DNA of 7,693 nucleotides. Origin: an uncultured Olegusella sp. (lineage in GTDB: Bacteria; Actinomycetota; Coriobacteriia; Coriobacteriales; Atopobiaceae). The notes beneath the pieces were generated by a model, which saw nothing but the letters and a program-made list of their open reading frames with translations, did not search any database and was not told the DNA's origin. The position numbers and the translations under genes were made by a program. Below, piece by piece: positions 5,257-7,693 of the stretch; the stretch's first letter is position 1, and every line of letters begins with the position of its first letter. The stretch lies in the NCBI RefSeq assembly GCF_947253395.1, contig NZ_CAMXYY010000070.1:1-7693 (forward strand), in the 5' to 3' direction.

Positions 5257-6357
5257 ATGAGTATTAATTATCACATTGGGAAATTCCCCCCTGCAAATAT
5301 TGACTGGGAAACCATTGCACTACCTCTTGCACAAGCTTCTACTGCGCTCGCAAGGTATGATAGCTTTCTCGGAATTATTCCAAATCCAGAGATTTTAATT
5401 GCTCCTTTAATGATGCAAGAAGCAGTCATATCTTCAAGAATTGAGGGGACGCAAGCATCGGTAGGAGATGTCTTAGAATTTAATGCAGGAAATACAGATG
5501 TCTCACCATCTAAGCGTGATGATATTCGTGAAGTCGTTAATTATCAAATCGCTGTTGAACATGCTGGAAATATGCTAGAAAATCTTCCAGTTTGTGGGCG
5601 CGTGCTAAAAAGCGCTCACCGCATTTTACTTAGTGGTGTACGAGGTGAACTTAAATCGCCAGGCTATTACAGAACTGAACAAAATTGGATAGGAGCATAT
5701 GGGAGCGATATTACTAGCGCAAGATATATTCCTGCTAAACCCGATGATGTTGAACCGCTCATGAAATCATGGGAGGAATTTGTAAATCGAGATGATATTC
5801 CCAGCCTCTATAAAATAGCCATAGCACATGCAGAATTTGAATCAGTTCACCCTTTTTATGATGGTAATGGCCGAATAGGTAGAATGCTTGTTCCCCTCAT
5901 GATGAAAAATGATGGGCTCTTATCTCATCCATGTTTTTTCTTGAGCGAATTTTTTGAAAAAAGGAATGAAGAATACCAAGATAGACTCTTGAATGTCTCT
6001 CAATCTAATGACTGGACTGGCTGGTGCAAATTCTTTTTAGATGCTATTCAAAAGCAAGCAATTGTAAATAACGAAAAAGCTGTTGGTATTTTTAATCTTA
6101 ATAAGGAATTAAAAGAACGATTAGCAAGAGAGAGTAATTCGACCTATTCTGGCATTATTATTGACAAACTATTCCAAAGCTCAATATTTTCAACCCCAGA
6201 TTTTGTAAATATCGACGGAGTAAATCCTCAAACTACGCGGCGACTTCTAAAAATATTGGAACAGCTAGATGTAATTAGACCACTAAGAAAAGGAAGTGGA
6301 AGAACACCGGCAATAATGGTTTTCCCCGAACTACTTCATATTGTCGATTCACATTAA
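5257..6357 (+). CDS. Fic family protein (AMP-transferase) with C-terminal winged helix
   Basis: The 366-residue protein has the canonical Fic motif HPFYDGNGRIGR (198-209), with catalytic His198, metal-binding Asp202 and the Arg residues that hold ATP phosphates. The flap is near TSARYIPAKP (153-162). The inhibitory motif [S/T]xxxE[G/N] is present as SSRIEG (59-64) upstream of the Fic core, which makes this a class II, self-inhibited Fic with Glu63 as the switch residue. Residues about 295-360, including QTTRRLLKILEQLDVIRPL, look like a winged helix that may bind DNA. Such enzymes move AMP from ATP onto hydroxyls of target proteins; the target is unknown. The SD before the ATG is modest (GGAAG, 5242-5246, 10 nt away). 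The gene is much AT-richer than the integrase (19 of 60 G/C at 5941-6000) and is flanked by palindromes, which suggests separate acquisition. Confidence 0.92.
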   Translation: MSINYHIGKFPPANIDWETIALPLAQASTALARYDSFLGIIPNPEILIAPLMMQEAVISSRIEGTQASVGDVLEFNAGNTDVSPSKRDDIREVVNYQIAVEHAGNMLENLPVCGRVLKSAHRILLSGVRGELKSPGYYRTEQNWIGAYGSDITSARYIPAKPDDVEPLMKSWEEFVNRDDIPSLYKIAIAHAEFESVHPFYDGNGRIGRMLVPLMMKNDGLLSHPCFFLSEFFEKRNEEYQDRLLNVSQSNDWTGWCKFFLDAIQKQAIVNNEKAVGIFNLNKELKERLARESNSTYSGIIIDKLFQSSIFSTPDFVNIDGVNPQTTRRLLKILEQLDVIRPLRKGSGRTPAIMVFPELLHIVDSH

Positions 6358-6370
6358 TTTTTGTTTCTCA

Positions 6371-6404
6371 TTTGTGATAAATAAACGCGTTTGTTTATCA
6401 CAAA
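6371..6404. repeat. 34-nt near-perfect palindrome after fic
   Basis: TTTGTGATAAA (6371-6381) and TTTATCACAAA (6394-6404) are perfect 11-bp inverted arms. Between them, one mismatched pair (T6382/G6393) flanks the self-complementary core AAACGCGTTT (6383-6392). It lies 13 nt after the fic stop codon and is not followed by a T-run, so it is not a standard terminator. More distant TTTGTTTC and GAAACACAAA stretches continue the symmetry loosely. It could be a binding site for the Fic winged helix, a recombination or transfer site, or a two-way mRNA end. Confidence 0.6.
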
Positions 6405-6457
6405 ATGCAAAATTTGAAACACAAATAGATTTGCTTAGCTTCTATGAGTAGCAAAAC

Positions 6458-6511
6458 GCCCTCCCTGAGTCTTGGCGGAGTCAGGAGGGCAGCCACCGAA
6501 GGGACGGAGGC
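6458..6511 (+). promoter_or_regulatory. structured two-hairpin leader upstream of the integrase
   Basis: Hairpin A pairs 6458-6464 (GCCCTCC) with 6484-6490 (GGAGGGC). Past a bulged C it continues through TGA/TCA and, after one G-G mismatch, two to three more pairs to a small TGGC loop. Hairpin B follows at once: GCC-A-CCG (6492-6498) pairs with CGG-A-GGC (6505-6511) across an AAGGGA loop with one A-A mismatch. No T-run follows on +; on the reverse strand hairpin A is followed by GTTTTGC, so it could terminate leftward transcripts. The 185-nt gap between fic and int otherwise holds a -10-like TATTAT (6517-6522) without a clear -35 box and no credible gene. Confidence 0.45.
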
Positions 6512-6539
6512 ACGTCTATTATGCCACGTAATTTATTTG

Positions 6540-6546
6540 TAGGTGA
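6540..6546 (+). promoter_or_regulatory. Shine-Dalgarno that fixes the integrase start
   Basis: TAGGTGA lies 5 nt before the ATG at 6552. It overlaps the alternative GTG codon at 6543, which therefore is unlikely to be the start. Confidence 0.55.
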
Positions 6547-6551
6547 CCGTC

Positions 6552-7622
6552 ATGTCCATTGATAAGCTACCTAATGGAAAATGGCGTGCGCGCGTGGAGC
6601 TTGGCCGGGATGAATTTGGCAAGCGTAAGCGCAAATCAGGTGTCTTTAAGACCAAACGTGAGGCAAAGGCTGCAGAGCATCTTTGGAGCGAGCTTGCCAG
6701 GACAGATGTTGTGCTGCGTGAATCGCTGCAATTTGGTCAGTTTGTCGATGAAGTCTATCTACCACGCGCAACTGAGCGCGTGCGCCATAACACTCTGCTT
6801 GCCTACAAACGCGATCTAAAACTCAGGCTCCTACCTGCATTTGACACACGCAAGCTTGAGGACATAAGCCATGAGGACATCCAGCGGATGCTTAACCGAT
6901 GCTCTAGCTACAAAGTTGCTACCAACGCACGCGATACGCTTAGACAGGTGCTCAATGAAGCGCTTGATCTTAAATACATCAAGGAAAACCCCGCCACAGA
7001 CAAATACATACTTCCCAAGCGCGAGATCTATCCTACAGACCACAATGGCGACTGGCTTACAAGCTTTGAAGAGCATGATGCGTTTATAGCACTGATTGAT
7101 AATGAGCTCTTTCAGACGATTGCCGTGCTTGGCTTGTCTCTGGGGCTTCGCAAGGGTGAAATCTTTGGTCTTGATTGGAGTGATATCGACTTTGAGTGCC
7201 GCCTAGTCCATGTACGGCGCACCTATGTCCGAGAAGCCGAGGGTCCAAAGCTTATGCCGCCTAAAACCCGCAGAAGCGACCGCTATATTCCCCTTCGTAA
7301 GAAGAGCGCAGAGTGGCTCTATGATCTCTACGAGCAACGCGGGAAACCTGAGGGTGCTGTTTGCGTCAATTACCGAGGAGCCCGTGCAAACCCCTGCGTA
7401 GCAGCGCGCAGGTGGTTGGCCTACATAAAGGAACGAAATCTCCCCTACGTCACGATGCTCAACATGCGTCACAGCTTTGCAACGTCTTGTCTTATGGCTG
7501 GAATGGAAATAAGTAAGGTCTCACGCTATCTTGGCCATACATCAATCAATACCACTGTCTCCAGATATGTGCGCTATAAAGCAGAGGATATGGTTGGTGA
7601 CTTTGACAGGTTCGTTGACTAG
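6552..7622 (+). CDS. int: tyrosine recombinase / phage-type integrase
   Basis: Counting from the ATG at 6552, the protein has 356 residues. Residues 1-45 (PNGKWRARVELGRDEFGKRKRKSG) are an AP2-like arm-site-binding domain. About 60-150 is the core-binding SAM-like domain (FVDEVYLPRATERVRHNTLLAYKRDL). The catalytic domain follows, with Arg200 (LGLRKGEIFGL), Lys238 in the beta hairpin (PPKTRRSDRYIPL), Arg306 (LNMRHSFAT), His329 (YLGHTS) and nucleophile Tyr339 (SRYVRY). The His of the usual HxxR box is replaced by Leu303; this may be normal for this lineage's integrases. The enzyme would integrate and excise the element by site-specific recombination between attP and attB. No excisionase gene is adjacent; the Cro-like protein could fill that role, but this is not shown. 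Repeats just after the stop codon are likely its binding sites. Confidence 0.93.
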   Translation: MSIDKLPNGKWRARVELGRDEFGKRKRKSGVFKTKREAKAAEHLWSELARTDVVLRESLQFGQFVDEVYLPRATERVRHNTLLAYKRDLKLRLLPAFDTRKLEDISHEDIQRMLNRCSSYKVATNARDTLRQVLNEALDLKYIKENPATDKYILPKREIYPTDHNGDWLTSFEEHDAFIALIDNELFQTIAVLGLSLGLRKGEIFGLDWSDIDFECRLVHVRRTYVREAEGPKLMPPKTRRSDRYIPLRKKSAEWLYDLYEQRGKPEGAVCVNYRGARANPCVAARRWLAYIKERNLPYVTMLNMRHSFATSCLMAGMEISKVSRYLGHTSINTTVSRYVRYKAEDMVGDFDRFVD

Positions 7623-7630
7623 CTCGCGCG

Positions 7631-7660
7631 TGACCCATTCGTGACCCATGATTTGACCCA
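7631..7660. repeat. TGACCCA direct repeats, likely integrase arm-type sites
   Basis: TGACCCAT occurs at 7631-7638 and 7642-7649, and TGACCCA again at 7654-7660, all in one orientation with 11- and 12-bp periods (about one helical turn). They begin 9 nt after the integrase stop codon, the usual place for arm-type sites and the attachment site of such elements. The core attP/attR sequence cannot be defined because only one element end is in view; 7661-7693 shows no further structure. Confidence 0.5.
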
Positions 7661-7693
7661 ACAGAATAAAACAGCTGCTAGACGGTTTAAGAC

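Noticed and set aside
6444..6542. 32-codon frame between fic and int
   Set aside because: It has no ribosome binding site, its sequence is dictated by the hairpins at 6458-6511, and the product resembles nothing known.
6543..6551. GTG start for the integrase
   Set aside because: The likely SD (TAGGTGA, 6540-6546) overlaps this codon and is correctly spaced for the ATG at 6552.

Overview
The window looks like a compact integrative element, or a prophage-derived island, that carries a lysogeny-type switch, a set of defence-like cargo genes and its own integrase. No phage structural, packaging or replication genes are present, and no rRNA, tRNA or CRISPR array was seen. The host is most likely a low-to-mid GC actinobacterium of the Coriobacteriia (Atopobium/Olsenella/Collinsella relatives). 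This rests only on the style of the repressor and integrase proteins and the strong AGGAGG-type ribosome binding sites, so it is tentative. Base composition is patchy: 5941-6000 (fic) has 19 G/C in 60, 7141-7200 (integrase) has 29 in 60, and 1441-1500 (repressor) has 36 in 60. This fits a mosaic put together by transfer.

Left part (1-1584): the 3' end of a gene cut by the window edge (2-277, +) converges on a leftward pair: a small two-helix membrane protein (289-507, -) and a Cro-like helix-turn-helix protein (546-767, -). Divergent from these is a CI/LexA-like repressor (895-1584, +). The space between cro and cI holds three 13-bp AT-rich operator-like sites starting exactly 20 bp apart (827, 847, 867), the layout of a phage immunity region. 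The repressor keeps a candidate Ala-Gly cleavage site, but the expected catalytic Ser and Lys of the S24 domain read as Cys and Arg.

Centre (1585-5107): a strong promoter (TTGACT-16-TATAGT) precedes an approximately 85-nt region with two well-formed stem-loops and then an Abi_2/AbiF-type HEPN ribonuclease gene (1793-2752). This has the layout of an RNA-antitoxin/HEPN-toxin pair. Next come a ParB-like-domain protein with an uncharacterised, possibly HEPN-like C-terminus (2778-4199) and a D12-class DNA adenine methylase (4253-5107). Gaps of 25 and 53 nt suggest one operon, and the last two may form a modification/effector pair.

Right part (5108-7693): an AT-rich Fic AMP-transferase with an N-terminal inhibitory motif and a C-terminal winged helix (5257-6357) is flanked by a 12-bp inverted repeat with further hairpins upstream and by a 34-nt palindrome downstream. 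A structured leader of two hairpins (6458-6511) precedes a tyrosine integrase (6552-7622). Just after the integrase, three TGACCCA repeats spaced 11-12 bp are likely arm-type integrase sites close to the attachment site. Taken together, the switch and integrase would control maintenance and mobility, while the centre supplies candidate anti-phage or addiction functions.
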